Origin: Halomonas faecis
GTDB lineage: Bacteria; Pseudomonadota; Gammaproteobacteria; Pseudomonadales; Halomonadaceae
DNA length: 64,000 nucleotides
NCBI RefSeq assembly: GCF_010993975.1
Contig: NZ_JAACZO010000005.1
Coordinates: 1-64,000 of the forward strand
Reading direction: 5' to 3'
The notes beneath the pieces are model-generated. The model did no database searches and was not told where the DNA came from. It saw only the letters and a program-made list of their open reading frames with translations. A program made the position numbers and the translations under genes. Shown one piece after another: positions 26,372 through 34,932 of the stretch. Every line of letters begins with the position of its first letter. Positions within the stretch are counted from its first letter, which is position 1.

Positions 26372-27559
26372 ATGACCCACAAGCTCAATCAGCCAGCCGC
26401 AGCGTCGATCAGTCACCCAGCGGTGCTGTCGATGCGTGGCGTGCACCATGCCTTCGGCAAGCGTGACGTCGTGCAAGGCGTCGATCTGGACGTGGCGCCT
26501 GGCGAGGTGGTATGCCTGCTGGGGCCCTCCGGCTGCGGCAAGACCACCCTGCTGCGAATCGCCGCCGGGCTCGAGGTGCTCCAGCAGGGTCGCGTGGCGC
26601 TCAACGGCGGCGATATCGCCGTACCGCGCGGACGTCACGTGCCGCCGGAGAAGCGCAACGTGGGGCTGGCATTCCAGGATTCGGCGCTTTTTCCCCATCT
26701 CACCGTGCTCGAGAACGTCACTTTCGGTCTCAAGCATGAGCCCCACAAGGAACGCCGCCAACGAGCCCTGGCCCTGCTGGAGCAACTGGGCATGGCCGGT
26801 TATGCCGACACCTATCCGCACATGCTCTCCGGTGGCCAGCAGCAACGCGTGGCCCTGGCCCGCGCGCTGGCGCCAAGCCCGCAGCTGATGTTGCTCGACG
26901 AACCCTTCTCGAGCCTCGATGCACGGCTGCGCGACCGGATTCGCGACGATACCCTGCATGTGCTCAAGAAGGTGGGAGCGGCCACGCTGCTGGTGACCCA
27001 CGATCCGGAAGAGGCCATGTTCATGGCCGACCGCATCGCTCTGATGTGCGATGGACGCATCGTCCAGACGGGCACGCCGCGTGAACTCTACTGCACCCCT
27101 TGTGACCCCTTCGTGGTGACCTTTTTCGGCGAAGTGAACGAGCTGAGCGGCGAAGTGCGCAACGGTCGTGTGGTGACGCCGGTGGGTTCGGTGGATGCCG
27201 GGTGGCTGGCCGAGGGCGCTCGTGCCCGGGTGATGATCCGTCCCGAGGCACTGCGTGTCGTCGAGAGGGAAGTGCCGGATATCGGCCATCGTTACAGCCA
27301 CATCATCATGGCCAAGCTGCTGGGGCGCAGCAGCCTTCTGCACATCTGTGCCCATGGCGAGGATGGGCGCGAAGCTCACCTGCACGCCCGCATGCCGGGC
27401 GTCTTCCTGCCCTCCGACGGGCAGCCGGTGGATATCCACCTGGACCTGTCCCAAGTCTTCGTCTTTCCCTCAGGCGTCTCCGGAGCCGGGGCGGGAGCGG
27501 CGCATGGCGAGGCTGAGCAGGATCACCGGGATTATGCCCACTGCCACGATGGCCAGTGA
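26372..27559 (+). CDS. fbpC: Ferric iron ABC transporter, ATPase subunit
   Basis: The 395-aa protein is the ABC ATPase that powers Fe(III) uptake with FbpA and FbpB. Walker A GPSGCGKTT, the signature LSGGQQQRVALARAL and Walker B LMLLDEPFSSLDA are intact. A C-terminal TOBE-like regulatory region follows (ARVMIRPEALRVVE). The last 20-30 residues are Gly/Ala- then His/Asp-rich and do not look like the family; this tail is encoded opposite the 3' end of fbpB. The ATG at 26372 has only a weak ribosome site. An in-frame alternative is at 26327. Confidence 0.88.
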   Translation: MTHKLNQPAAASISHPAVLSMRGVHHAFGKRDVVQGVDLDVAPGEVVCLLGPSGCGKTTLLRIAAGLEVLQQGRVALNGGDIAVPRGRHVPPEKRNVGLAFQDSALFPHLTVLENVTFGLKHEPHKERRQRALALLEQLGMAGYADTYPHMLSGGQQQRVALARALAPSPQLMLLDEPFSSLDARLRDRIRDDTLHVLKKVGAATLLVTHDPEEAMFMADRIALMCDGRIVQTGTPRELYCTPCDPFVVTFFGEVNELSGEVRNGRVVTPVGSVDAGWLAEGARARVMIRPEALRVVEREVPDIGHRYSHIIMAKLLGRSSLLHICAHGEDGREAHLHARMPGVFLPSDGQPVDIHLDLSQVFVFPSGVSGAGAGAAHGEAEQDHRDYAHCHDGQ

Positions 27560-29158
27560 CGCCGTCGAGGCCTCGGCGAGGCGTTCGTCCGAGGCCAGGC
27601 TGTGGGCACGTACCGCCAGGGTGTCGAAGTTGAAGGGGCGCAGGATGATGGTCGCCGGCAGTTCCTTCATGACGTCCACGAATACCAGAATGCCCGCTGC
27701 TAGCAGGCTGCCGCGCATGATCGGCGTGTGTACGCGCTTGAGAGTGCCGGCGGCGCTCTGCCCCAGAGTGCGAGCGGCCGCATCCATGCTTGGCGTCACC
27801 TTGCCCAGGCTCGCCTCCACGGCGTTGAACGATACTGCCAGGAAGCGCACCACGTAGGCGTAGATCAGGATGAACGCCGAGCCGCTGAACACGAGCCCGA
27901 CGATCACGCCGTAGTGCTCGTTCAGCCAGGCGTTGAGCGTGCTGTCCAGCCAGGCGAACGGAATCAGAATGCCCACCGCCACCACCGAGCCCGGAATCGC
28001 ATAGCCCATGGCGGCGATGCGTGTCGCCGTGCGATTCAATGGCGTGTCATTGAGGCGTACGCCATAGCTCAGCATCACCGCCAAGGCCACGGCGATCACC
28101 GCCGCAGTGGCGGCCAGCAGCAGGCTGTTGCCGGCGAAGTCGAGAAAGCGCGTTCCCAGTAGGGCATCGCCCTCGTGAAACGCCAGTTGGGTGAGGATAC
28201 CGCTGGGAATCAAAAAGCCGATCAGTACCGGCAGTGCGCAGGCCGAAAAGGCACCTGCGGCCCGCCAGCCACGCAAGCGGTATTCGGGGAGTTGCTGGTA
28301 GCGGTTGGTGGTGTGGAAGTAGCGCCGCTTTCCGCGAGACCAGCGTTCGAGCAGTACCAGGGCGATCACGAAAACCAGTAGGCAGGCGGCCAGCTGGGCG
28401 GCGGCGACCGGTTCGCCCAGGCCGAACCAGGTGCGATAGATACCGGTGGTGAAGGTGTCGACGCCGAAGAACTGCACGGCCCCGAATTCATTGAGCGTCT
28501 CCATCAGCACCAGGGACACGCCGCCGACGATGGCCGGACGTGCTAGCGGCACGGCGACGCTTCCGAACAGCCGCCAGGGCCCGCGCCCCAGAGTGCGGCC
28601 CACATCCAGCACGCATACCGACTGCTCGAGGAACGCCGCCCGGGCCAGCAGGTAGACATAGGGATAGAGCACCAGCGTGATGAGGGTGGCGGCACCGCCC
28701 AGCGAGCGGATGTTGGGAAAGTAGTAGTCGCCGTGGCTCCAGTCGAACAACTCGCGCAGCCAGCTCTGCAGAGGGCCGGCGAACTGCAGGAAGTCGGTAT
28801 AGGCATAGGCGATCACGTAGGTGGGTACGGCCAGCGGCAACAGCAGTGCCCACTCGAAGAGTCGGCGCCCGGGAAAGCGGCACATCACCACCAGCCAGGC
28901 CGTGCCGGTGCCGATGATCAGCGTGCCCAGACCCACCGTGACCGTCAGAAACAGCGTGTTGGTGAGGTAGCGGGGTAGCACGGTACTGGCCAGGTGCTGC
29001 CAGATGCCATCGGTCGGCATCACGATATGAGCGAGCACCACCAGAACGGGAAGCGCCACGAAGGTGGCCACAGCGAGCAGCAATGCGCTCGAAGGGGAGA
29101 AACGGTGCGTGAACCGGCGCGACACGGCGGCAAGCCCGGTGCTGGCAGATCGGGACAA
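27470..29158 (-). CDS. fbpB: Ferric iron ABC transporter, permease subunit
   Basis: This 562-aa permease contains two fused copies of the ABC permease domain, about 12 membrane segments, as usual for FbpB/SfuB. EAA-type loops are visible around DVGRTLGRGPWRLFGSVAVPLARPA (first half) and DAAARTLGQSAAGTLKRVHTPI (second half). The start is a TTG at 29158, seven bases after AAGGAG; the frame stays open 50 codons further upstream but the added sequence is arginine-rich and has no ribosome site. Its 3' end overlaps fbpC by 90 bp, tail to tail. Confidence 0.87.
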   Translation of the reverse strand: MSRSASTGLAAVSRRFTHRFSPSSALLLAVATFVALPVLVVLAHIVMPTDGIWQHLASTVLPRYLTNTLFLTVTVGLGTLIIGTGTAWLVVMCRFPGRRLFEWALLLPLAVPTYVIAYAYTDFLQFAGPLQSWLRELFDWSHGDYYFPNIRSLGGAATLITLVLYPYVYLLARAAFLEQSVCVLDVGRTLGRGPWRLFGSVAVPLARPAIVGGVSLVLMETLNEFGAVQFFGVDTFTTGIYRTWFGLGEPVAAAQLAACLLVFVIALVLLERWSRGKRRYFHTTNRYQQLPEYRLRGWRAAGAFSACALPVLIGFLIPSGILTQLAFHEGDALLGTRFLDFAGNSLLLAATAAVIAVALAVMLSYGVRLNDTPLNRTATRIAAMGYAIPGSVVAVGILIPFAWLDSTLNAWLNEHYGVIVGLVFSGSAFILIYAYVVRFLAVSFNAVEASLGKVTPSMDAAARTLGQSAAGTLKRVHTPIMRGSLLAAGILVFVDVMKELPATIILRPFNFDTLAVRAHSLASDERLAEASTASLAIVAVGIIPVILLSLAMRRSRPGSGDA

Positions 29159-29274
29159 GCGAAGACTCCTTGCGGTGGCCGGCCATGTGAATGCGAGGCC
29201 GTAACGGGCGTGAATGGTATCAGTTGCGGCCAATCGCTGCAGCCGGCCAGCGTGACCCGGGTCAATCCTCAACC

Positions 29275-29304
29275 GAAAACGCCCGCCGTCGGGCGACGGC
29301 GGGC
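29275..29304 (-). terminator. Terminator of the TRAP operon
   Basis: GCCCGCCGTC (29281-29290) pairs perfectly with GACGGCGGGC (29295-29304). Read on the minus strand it is followed by GTTTTCGG. It lies 23 bp after the dctM stop codon. Confidence 0.78.
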
Positions 29305-29327
29305 GCAAGCGGGAAGTTCTGCCTCGC

Positions 29328-30656
29328 TCAGTAGCCGAGCAGCAAAGAGGGCAGGCCCAGGATCAACGACGGGAAGAGCGCCATCAGCGCGCAGGCCAGC
29401 AGGATCAGTGCGACGAACGGAACGACCGCGCGATACAGGTCCAGCGTTTCGACACCCGGCGGAGCCACGCCCTTGAGGTAGAAGAGCGCATAGCCGAAGG
29501 GCGGCGTGAGGAAGGAGGTCTGCAACACCACGGCCACCATGACCACGAACCACAGCACGTCGATGCCCATGCTCTCGACGATCGGCAGCATGATCGGGAA
29601 GCTGAGCAGCACGATGCCGGTCCAGTCGAGGAACATGCCCAGGATGAACACCAGGAACAGCATCAGGATCAGTGCGCCGGTGGTCCCGCCCGGCATGGCC
29701 ATCACCACCTCATGGATCACCTCCATGCCGCCACCAATGGAGAACACACCGGTGAAAGCGGTGGCGCCTACCAGTACCAGCATGACCATGGTGGTGGTCT
29801 TGCTGGCTTCGATCAGCGTGCGATAGCAGGTCGACGGTTTGCGGTCGCCGAAGACCAGGAACAGCAGAAAGGCGATGAGCACGCCGATGGCCGAGGCTTC
29901 GGTGGCGGTGGCAATGCCGGCGAACAGCGAGCCGAGCACGCCGAGGATCAGTGCCATCGGTGGCAGTACATACTTGCCCAGCATGACCAACAGTTCGCGG
30001 GTCGAGACTCCCGCGCGCTCCTCGGCGGGCACCGGCGGTCCATAGCTGGGTTTGACGTGGCAGATGATCAGCACGTACAGCGCGTATAGCACACCCAGCA
30101 TCAGGCCGGGCACCAGGGCGCCGGCGAACAGCGCTCCCACCGAGACCGGGGAATAGCTGGCCATCAGGATCAGCATGATGCTGGGCGGGATCAGGATGCC
30201 CAGGCAGCCGCTGGCCATGATGACGCCGGCGCTCAATTGCTTGTTGTAGCCGTAGCCCAGCATGGGTACCAGGGCGATCATGCCCATCACGGCGATGGAC
30301 GCGCCGACGATACCAGTGGTGGCGGCCAGTAGTACCGAGACGACGACCACGGTGAGTGCGAGTCCGCCGCGTAGGTTGGCGAGCAGCAGACGCATCGACT
30401 CGAACATCTTCTCGGTGACGCCGGAGTCGTTGAGAAAGCGCGCCATCAGGATGAACAGCGGAATGGCCACCAGGACGTAGTTGTCCATGGCGTTGCCGTA
30501 GATATTGTTGATCAGAATGCCCAACGTGTTGATGCCGGGCCCCAGCCAGGCGCCCAACACGGCCACGCCGCCCAGCACGAAGGCTAGCGGATGGCCCATG
30601 AACAGCCCGACAAGCAGGCCGCCGAACATGAACAGGGTAAGAACTTCGGCGCTCAT
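29328..30656 (-). CDS. dctM: TRAP transporter large permease subunit
   Basis: The 442-aa protein is the large membrane subunit (DctM type) of a sodium-driven TRAP transporter, with about 12 hydrophobic segments. Typical stretches are LFMGHPLAFVLGG at the start, AVMGMIALVPMLGYGYNKQ, MASGCLGILIPPSIMLILM and the second-half FLDWTGIVLLSFPIMLPI. The ATG at 30656 overlaps the dctQ stop by 4 bp. A longer open frame upstream lies over dctQ and is not used. A strong terminator follows. Confidence 0.93.
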   Translation of the reverse strand: MSAEVLTLFMFGGLLVGLFMGHPLAFVLGGVAVLGAWLGPGINTLGILINNIYGNAMDNYVLVAIPLFILMARFLNDSGVTEKMFESMRLLLANLRGGLALTVVVVSVLLAATTGIVGASIAVMGMIALVPMLGYGYNKQLSAGVIMASGCLGILIPPSIMLILMASYSPVSVGALFAGALVPGLMLGVLYALYVLIICHVKPSYGPPVPAEERAGVSTRELLVMLGKYVLPPMALILGVLGSLFAGIATATEASAIGVLIAFLLFLVFGDRKPSTCYRTLIEASKTTTMVMLVLVGATAFTGVFSIGGGMEVIHEVVMAMPGGTTGALILMLFLVFILGMFLDWTGIVLLSFPIMLPIVESMGIDVLWFVVMVAVVLQTSFLTPPFGYALFYLKGVAPPGVETLDLYRAVVPFVALILLACALMALFPSLILGLPSLLLGY

Positions 30657-31156
30657 GCGGCCTCCTCCTTGCGCAGCGCTTCCACGGCGCGAATGACGAC
30701 GGCAATGGCTTGGAGCAGGAGCAGTGCCGCGGAGACCACGATCACGCCCTTCACCGGATAGACGGGGATCGACACCATGCCATAGGTCGTCTCGCCGCGG
30801 CTGAAGGCACGCATGAAGAAATCCCAACCCAAGGTGCTGAGCATCCAGATGAACGGAGTGAAGAAAAGCAGGTAGCCGAGCAACTCGAGGGCGGCCTGCT
30901 TGCGGCGCGACAGCAGCCGCTTGAGCACGTCGACTTCGACGTGGGCGTGATGGCGCAGCCCATAGGCCGCCATCAGCATGAAATGGGCACCGAACAGCAT
31001 TTTGGTGACATCGAAGGCCCAGTCGCTGGGGCGGCCGATGAAGAAGCGCATGGCGATGTCATAGATCACGATCAGGGTGATCACGGCGAGCAGCGGGGCA
31101 ATCAGGCGGCCGAACCCCTCGTTGAGGGCGTCGATAGCCCTGGCAATGGCATTCAT
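30653..31156 (-). CDS. dctQ: TRAP transporter small permease subunit
   Basis: This 167-aa protein has four membrane segments as expected for DctQ. The motif YDIAMRFFIGRPSDWAFDVTKMLF and the following HHAHVEVDVLKRLLSRRKQ, on either side of the second segment, are characteristic. It forms the membrane complex with DctM, and both are needed for uptake. It starts 92 bp after the dctP stop, and the gap holds a stable hairpin. Confidence 0.9.
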   Translation of the reverse strand: MNAIARAIDALNEGFGRLIAPLLAVITLIVIYDIAMRFFIGRPSDWAFDVTKMLFGAHFMLMAAYGLRHHAHVEVDVLKRLLSRRKQAALELLGYLLFFTPFIWMLSTLGWDFFMRAFSRGETTYGMVSIPVYPVKGVIVVSAALLLLQAIAVVIRAVEALRKEEAA

Positions 31157-31215
31157 GATTGAGGATCTCGGGATCGGTCAGGTCGGTGAAGCTCTGCGCG
31201 AAAGCGGGGGCGATG

Positions 31216-31240
31216 GGATGGGCCTCGGCGAGGCCCATCC
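31216..31240 (-). other. Intercistronic hairpin between dctP and dctQ
   Basis: GGATGGGCCTC (31216-31226) pairs perfectly with GAGGCCCATCC (31230-31240) around a 3-nt loop, 8 bp after the dctP stop. There is no T-run. Such stems after a binding-protein gene are often found to protect or partly separate its mRNA, which would favour more DctP than DctQM. That role is an inference. Confidence 0.65.
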
Positions 31241-31248
31241 GCTACCGC

Positions 31249-32358
31249 TTACTGGTTCATGCAGGCTTCGATCTCGTCGAGAGACGGCAGGTCGTCGGTG
31301 ACGCGGCTCATGTTGTAGGGCACCGAGATGTCCCGCCAGTTGGCATAGTGCTCCATGTAGCTGATCATGGAGTGATAGATCTTGGCGTGCATCGGATCCT
31401 CGCAGGCGCCCTGCACGATCACGTCGTTGGTGATCTGCTGGATCTCGGCGAGATCCTCGTCCGAAAGCTGGTTGATCTCGGTGCCGTCCTCCTTGAACTT
31501 CACCGTACCTTCGGTGGACTCGCGCTCCGACCAGGCCAGCGACCAGGCCATGGTGGCCTCGGCGGCGATCTTCAGCTTTTCCTGGGTTTCTGCGGAGAGG
31601 GCGTCCCAGGCATCCTTGTTGATCATCACGCCGAACACGCTGGCAGACTGGTGCCAGCCGGGCACGGACCAGTAGTCGGCGACTTCGCTGAAGCCGGCCT
31701 TGTAGTCGACGCCCGGTGTGGAGAACTCAGCGCCGTCGACCACGCCCCGCTCGATGGCCTGGTAGATCTCGCCGCCGGCCAGGGTGACCTGTGAGCCGCC
31801 GAGCTGCTCGAGCACGCGGCCCTGGTCGCGGCCGGAGAGGCGCAGGCGCTTGCCTTCCAGGTCGGCGAGGCTTTCGATGGGCGTGCCGCCGCGAAAGCCC
31901 GACTCGTTGTTGGTGATGCCGTAGGGCAGGTAGACCATGTTGTAGTCGCCGTAGACCTCCTGGTAGAGCTCCCAGCCGCCCCACTCCATGATCCAGTTGA
32001 GGTAATCGACGCCGTTGAACAGGCTGGTGGTGGTAGCCAGCGGCGAGAAGGCCGGGCTGCGGCCGGCCCAGTAGCCGGGCCAATCGCCGGCTGCCTGGAT
32101 GGCCCCGGTCTCGGTGGCGTCGAACACTTCGGTGCCAGGCATCAAGGTGCCGCCGGCACGGAAGTTGATCTGCACCTCGTCGCCGGCCAGCTTGTTGACC
32201 AGCTCGGCCCAGTGGCGGTCGATCTCGATCAGGTCCAGGTTGTCGGGCCAGGTGGTGGTCATGGTCCACTGTTCCTGAGCCTGGGCGGTGGTGGAAAGCG
32301 TGGCTAGGGCGATACCTGCAGCCAAACCAGTGAGGGCGAACTTGCGAGACTTGTTCAT
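31249..32358 (-). CDS. dctP: TRAP transporter periplasmic solute-binding protein
   Basis: The 369-aa protein has a signal peptide (RKFALTGLAAGIALATLSTTAQA) and the DctP fold. Features are MTTTWPDNLDLIEI at the mature start, INFRAGGTLMPGTEVFDA, the arginine in KRLRLSGRDQGRV that usually contacts the substrate carboxylate, and GGEIYQAIERGVVDGAEF. The latter group resembles binding proteins for alpha-keto acids or lactate (TakP type) more than classical C4-dicarboxylate DctP, but the substrate is uncertain. The ATG at 32358 follows GAAGGGAGC. It heads the leftward dctPQM operon. Confidence 0.9.
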   Translation of the reverse strand: MNKSRKFALTGLAAGIALATLSTTAQAQEQWTMTTTWPDNLDLIEIDRHWAELVNKLAGDEVQINFRAGGTLMPGTEVFDATETGAIQAAGDWPGYWAGRSPAFSPLATTTSLFNGVDYLNWIMEWGGWELYQEVYGDYNMVYLPYGITNNESGFRGGTPIESLADLEGKRLRLSGRDQGRVLEQLGGSQVTLAGGEIYQAIERGVVDGAEFSTPGVDYKAGFSEVADYWSVPGWHQSASVFGVMINKDAWDALSAETQEKLKIAAEATMAWSLAWSERESTEGTVKFKEDGTEINQLSDEDLAEIQQITNDVIVQGACEDPMHAKIYHSMISYMEHYANWRDISVPYNMSRVTDDLPSLDEIEACMNQ

Positions 32359-32771
32359 GCGATGCTCCCTTCGTGGGTCTTCTTGTGCCTTTTGTCGTTG
32401 CGTCGTGAGCCACCCGAGGGGGCTCGCCGGCCAGCGGCCGGTATGAGTTATGGCGCAGTGCAACAGCAAGATACAAGCTAGCATGCTCTCGTTGTCACAA
32501 TCGACCTCTGGTGAGGGCTGGGGGGTCGGCCGCTGTCGGGGGATGCCTATCATCCGCTTGAGGCCATGAAATTTCTTTTATTTCATGTGGTTGATGGAAA
32601 AAAGCGAAGTCGTAAAAGGACGTTGGGGGAGTGCAGAGCGTTGAAACGAGCGTGTGATATAGACCAAAGTTGTAAGCTGATGCCCGTATTCTCTGTAATG
32701 CCGAGCGCGGCGCGGTGCAGCGATGATGAGCCTCTCCGACACTGGCTGGCAGGCCATGGTTGGAGAACCCG
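32359..32771. other. Non-coding divergent region between dctP and tmcA
   Basis: These 413 bp contain no convincing gene. They are less GC-rich than the flanks around 32560-32600 and hold an inverted repeat at 32564-32586 and a sequence ATAGACCAAAGTTGTAA at 32659-32675 that looks like a protein-binding site. Promoters for the leftward TRAP operon and the rightward tmcA must lie here. Confidence 0.6.
32564..32586. promoter_or_regulatory. Operator-like dyad upstream of the TRAP operon
   Basis: CATGAAAT (32564-32571) and ATTTCATG (32579-32586) form a perfect 8-bp inverted repeat with a 7-bp T-rich spacer, in an AT-rich patch. The size and symmetry fit a dimeric regulator site. No regulator gene is next to it. 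Confidence 0.45.
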
Positions 32772-34904
32772 ATGAGCGAGGCTGAGGTACTGATCGGCTG
32801 GTCACGCTGGCTGAGCGCACGGCGCTGGCGCGGCCTGGTGTGGCTAACCGGTGAGGCGGCGGTGCGGCGCAATCGTGCGCTGTCCGTCTGGCATTGCGGA
32901 GGCTGGCAGGCGCCTTGCTGGGTAGCCGCCGACTGCCCCCAGGACGTGACGGCGATGCACTGGCTGCCGCCCGGCCAGGCGCTTACCCGGCTGGGTGGCG
33001 AGCACGACTTGATGGTATTCGATGCCGGTAAGGCCGGTGACGCCTTCGACCCCGATGCCTTCGGTGCACTGACCGGCACGCTGCGTGCCGGCGGTCTGGT
33101 GCTGCTGCTCACCCCCGCGGCCTGGGGCGAGGTGGCAGGCACGTGCTATGTGAGGCGACTCGAGCACCGGCTGGTCGGCTCGTCCGATCTCGCCCACTGG
33201 CCGGATTCCGTCGTTGCGCCTCGGCTACCGACGCTGACATCGCCCCCCGAACATGACGTTTCGGTCGATGATCCGGCATGCCTCACGGCCGACCAGGCCG
33301 CCGCCGTGGCGCGTTTGGCGACGATCAAGCGCCGCCGGCCCCTGGTGCTGACTGCCGATCGTGGGCGGGGCAAGACGGCAGCATTGGGCATTGCCTGCGC
33401 TCGGCTGCTGGAAGGCGGCGAGGCGCAAGTGCTGCTGACTGCGCCTCGTCCCGCAGCGGTGGCGGCGCTGTTCGAGCGGCTGGCGGTACTGCACCCCCGG
33501 GGGTGGCGCGAGGGCAACGTCTTCGTGGCGGCGCATGGTGGCCGGGTCGAGTTCCTTGCCCCCGACGCGCTGTCCGATCGGGTCGCGCGGGGCATCGCGG
33601 GTGGTGCCGGCAGTCTGCTGCTGGTCGACGAGGCGGCGGCGATACCGGCCGGATTGCTGGGCCAATGGTTGAGTGCATTTCCGCGTATCGCCTTCGCGAC
33701 CACCGTCCATGGGTATGAAGGCTCGGGGCGTGGTTTTGCACTGCGTTTTCGCGAGCGGTTGGCCCGACAAACGCCTCAGTGGCGGGAACTCCACCTGGCC
33801 GAACCGGTGCGTTGGGGGCGGGGGGATCCCCTGGAGCGTCTGGTCAGCGACCTGCTGTTGCTCGATGCCGAGCCGGACTCGGCCGCCCCCGCCGGCCTGC
33901 CCCTGAGCCAGTGCCGCGAGTCGCGCGCTGTGCTGGCCGGTGACGAGCCACGCCTGCGTGAGGTGTTCGGCCTGTTGGTCCAGGCCCACTACCGCACGGC
34001 GCCGGACGACCTGCGACGGCTACTGGATGCGCCGGCGCTGCACCTGGCCACCTTGAACGCTGGCAAGTCGCCTCAGGCAGTTGCGGTGTACGCTGATGAG
34101 GGTGGGTTCGATGCCGAGCTGGCCGAACGCGTGGCACGCGGCGAGCGCCGGCCGCGTGGCCATCTGCTGGCCCAGTCGTTGGCCGCCCATGCTGGCTCGC
34201 GGGCCGCGCTAATGGCTCGGGTGCGCCGCGTGCAGCGCATTGCCGTGCATCCGGAGCGACGTTGCGAGGGACTGGGGCGTCGGCTGATCGAGGCAGAGCT
34301 GGCCGAGGCGCACCGCGACGGCACTGACCTGCTGGGCGCGAGCTTCGGCGCCGAACCGGGGTTGATGGCGTTCTGGCAGGCGCTGGGCTTTCGTGCCGTG
34401 CGTCTGGGGCTGTCTCGCGAGACCGCCACCGGCGAGCATGCGCTGATGGTGGTGATGCCCACCAGTCCGCATGGTGAGCGGCTCGCCATCGAGCTGGCGG
34501 CTCGTTTCCAGCGCCTGTTGCCGAACCTGCTGGCCTTCGAGTTGCGGGAGCTCGAACCGCGGGTTCTGCTGCGCCTGCTCGCCGAGGGGGCGCAGCAGGA
34601 TCTCAGTGATGCCGACTGCTGGGATTGCCATGACGTGGCCTTCGGTCACCGCGATCCGGCTACGGCACGACCGGCACTGCAGGCGCTGCTGCATCGCTGC
34701 CTGGCGCAGTGGAGTACGCCCGACGATGTCGAGATCCTGGCTCTGGGGGCCTGGGCCTTTCAGGGGCGCGACTGGAGCTGGTTGGCATCCCTTCTTGGCG
34801 TAGCTGGGCGGCGTAGCGTGCTGGCGGCGCTGCGACGTGCCACGGAACGCTGCCTTGCCGCCATCGATCCGACTTCCCCCGGCGTGGCGGCCCCGGTAAG
34901 GTAG
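32772..34904 (+). CDS. tmcA: tRNA(Met) cytidine acetyltransferase
   Basis: TmcA (710 aa) forms N4-acetylcytidine at position 34 of elongator tRNA-Met using acetyl-CoA and ATP or GTP. The domain order fits: an N-terminal DUF1726-like part, an RNA-helicase-like ATPase with Walker A TADRGRGKTAALG near 195 and DEAAAIP as Walker B, a GNAT domain with QRIAVHPERRCEGLGRRLIEAE, and a C-terminal tRNA-binding part. The ATG at 32772 has GGAG six bases before it; a TTG four codons upstream is possible. Confidence 0.92.
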   Translation: MSEAEVLIGWSRWLSARRWRGLVWLTGEAAVRRNRALSVWHCGGWQAPCWVAADCPQDVTAMHWLPPGQALTRLGGEHDLMVFDAGKAGDAFDPDAFGALTGTLRAGGLVLLLTPAAWGEVAGTCYVRRLEHRLVGSSDLAHWPDSVVAPRLPTLTSPPEHDVSVDDPACLTADQAAAVARLATIKRRRPLVLTADRGRGKTAALGIACARLLEGGEAQVLLTAPRPAAVAALFERLAVLHPRGWREGNVFVAAHGGRVEFLAPDALSDRVARGIAGGAGSLLLVDEAAAIPAGLLGQWLSAFPRIAFATTVHGYEGSGRGFALRFRERLARQTPQWRELHLAEPVRWGRGDPLERLVSDLLLLDAEPDSAAPAGLPLSQCRESRAVLAGDEPRLREVFGLLVQAHYRTAPDDLRRLLDAPALHLATLNAGKSPQAVAVYADEGGFDAELAERVARGERRPRGHLLAQSLAAHAGSRAALMARVRRVQRIAVHPERRCEGLGRRLIEAELAEAHRDGTDLLGASFGAEPGLMAFWQALGFRAVRLGLSRETATGEHALMVVMPTSPHGERLAIELAARFQRLLPNLLAFELRELEPRVLLRLLAEGAQQDLSDADCWDCHDVAFGHRDPATARPALQALLHRCLAQWSTPDDVEILALGAWAFQGRDWSWLASLLGVAGRRSVLAALRRATERCLAAIDPTSPGVAAPVR

Positions 34905-34932
34905 CGCGGGTTCAACGACAGGAATTCGCACC

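Noticed and set aside
32566..32775. 69-codon open frame between dctP and tmcA
   Set aside because: No ribosome site, no recognisable sequence, and its start lies inside the inverted repeat; more likely non-coding control DNA.
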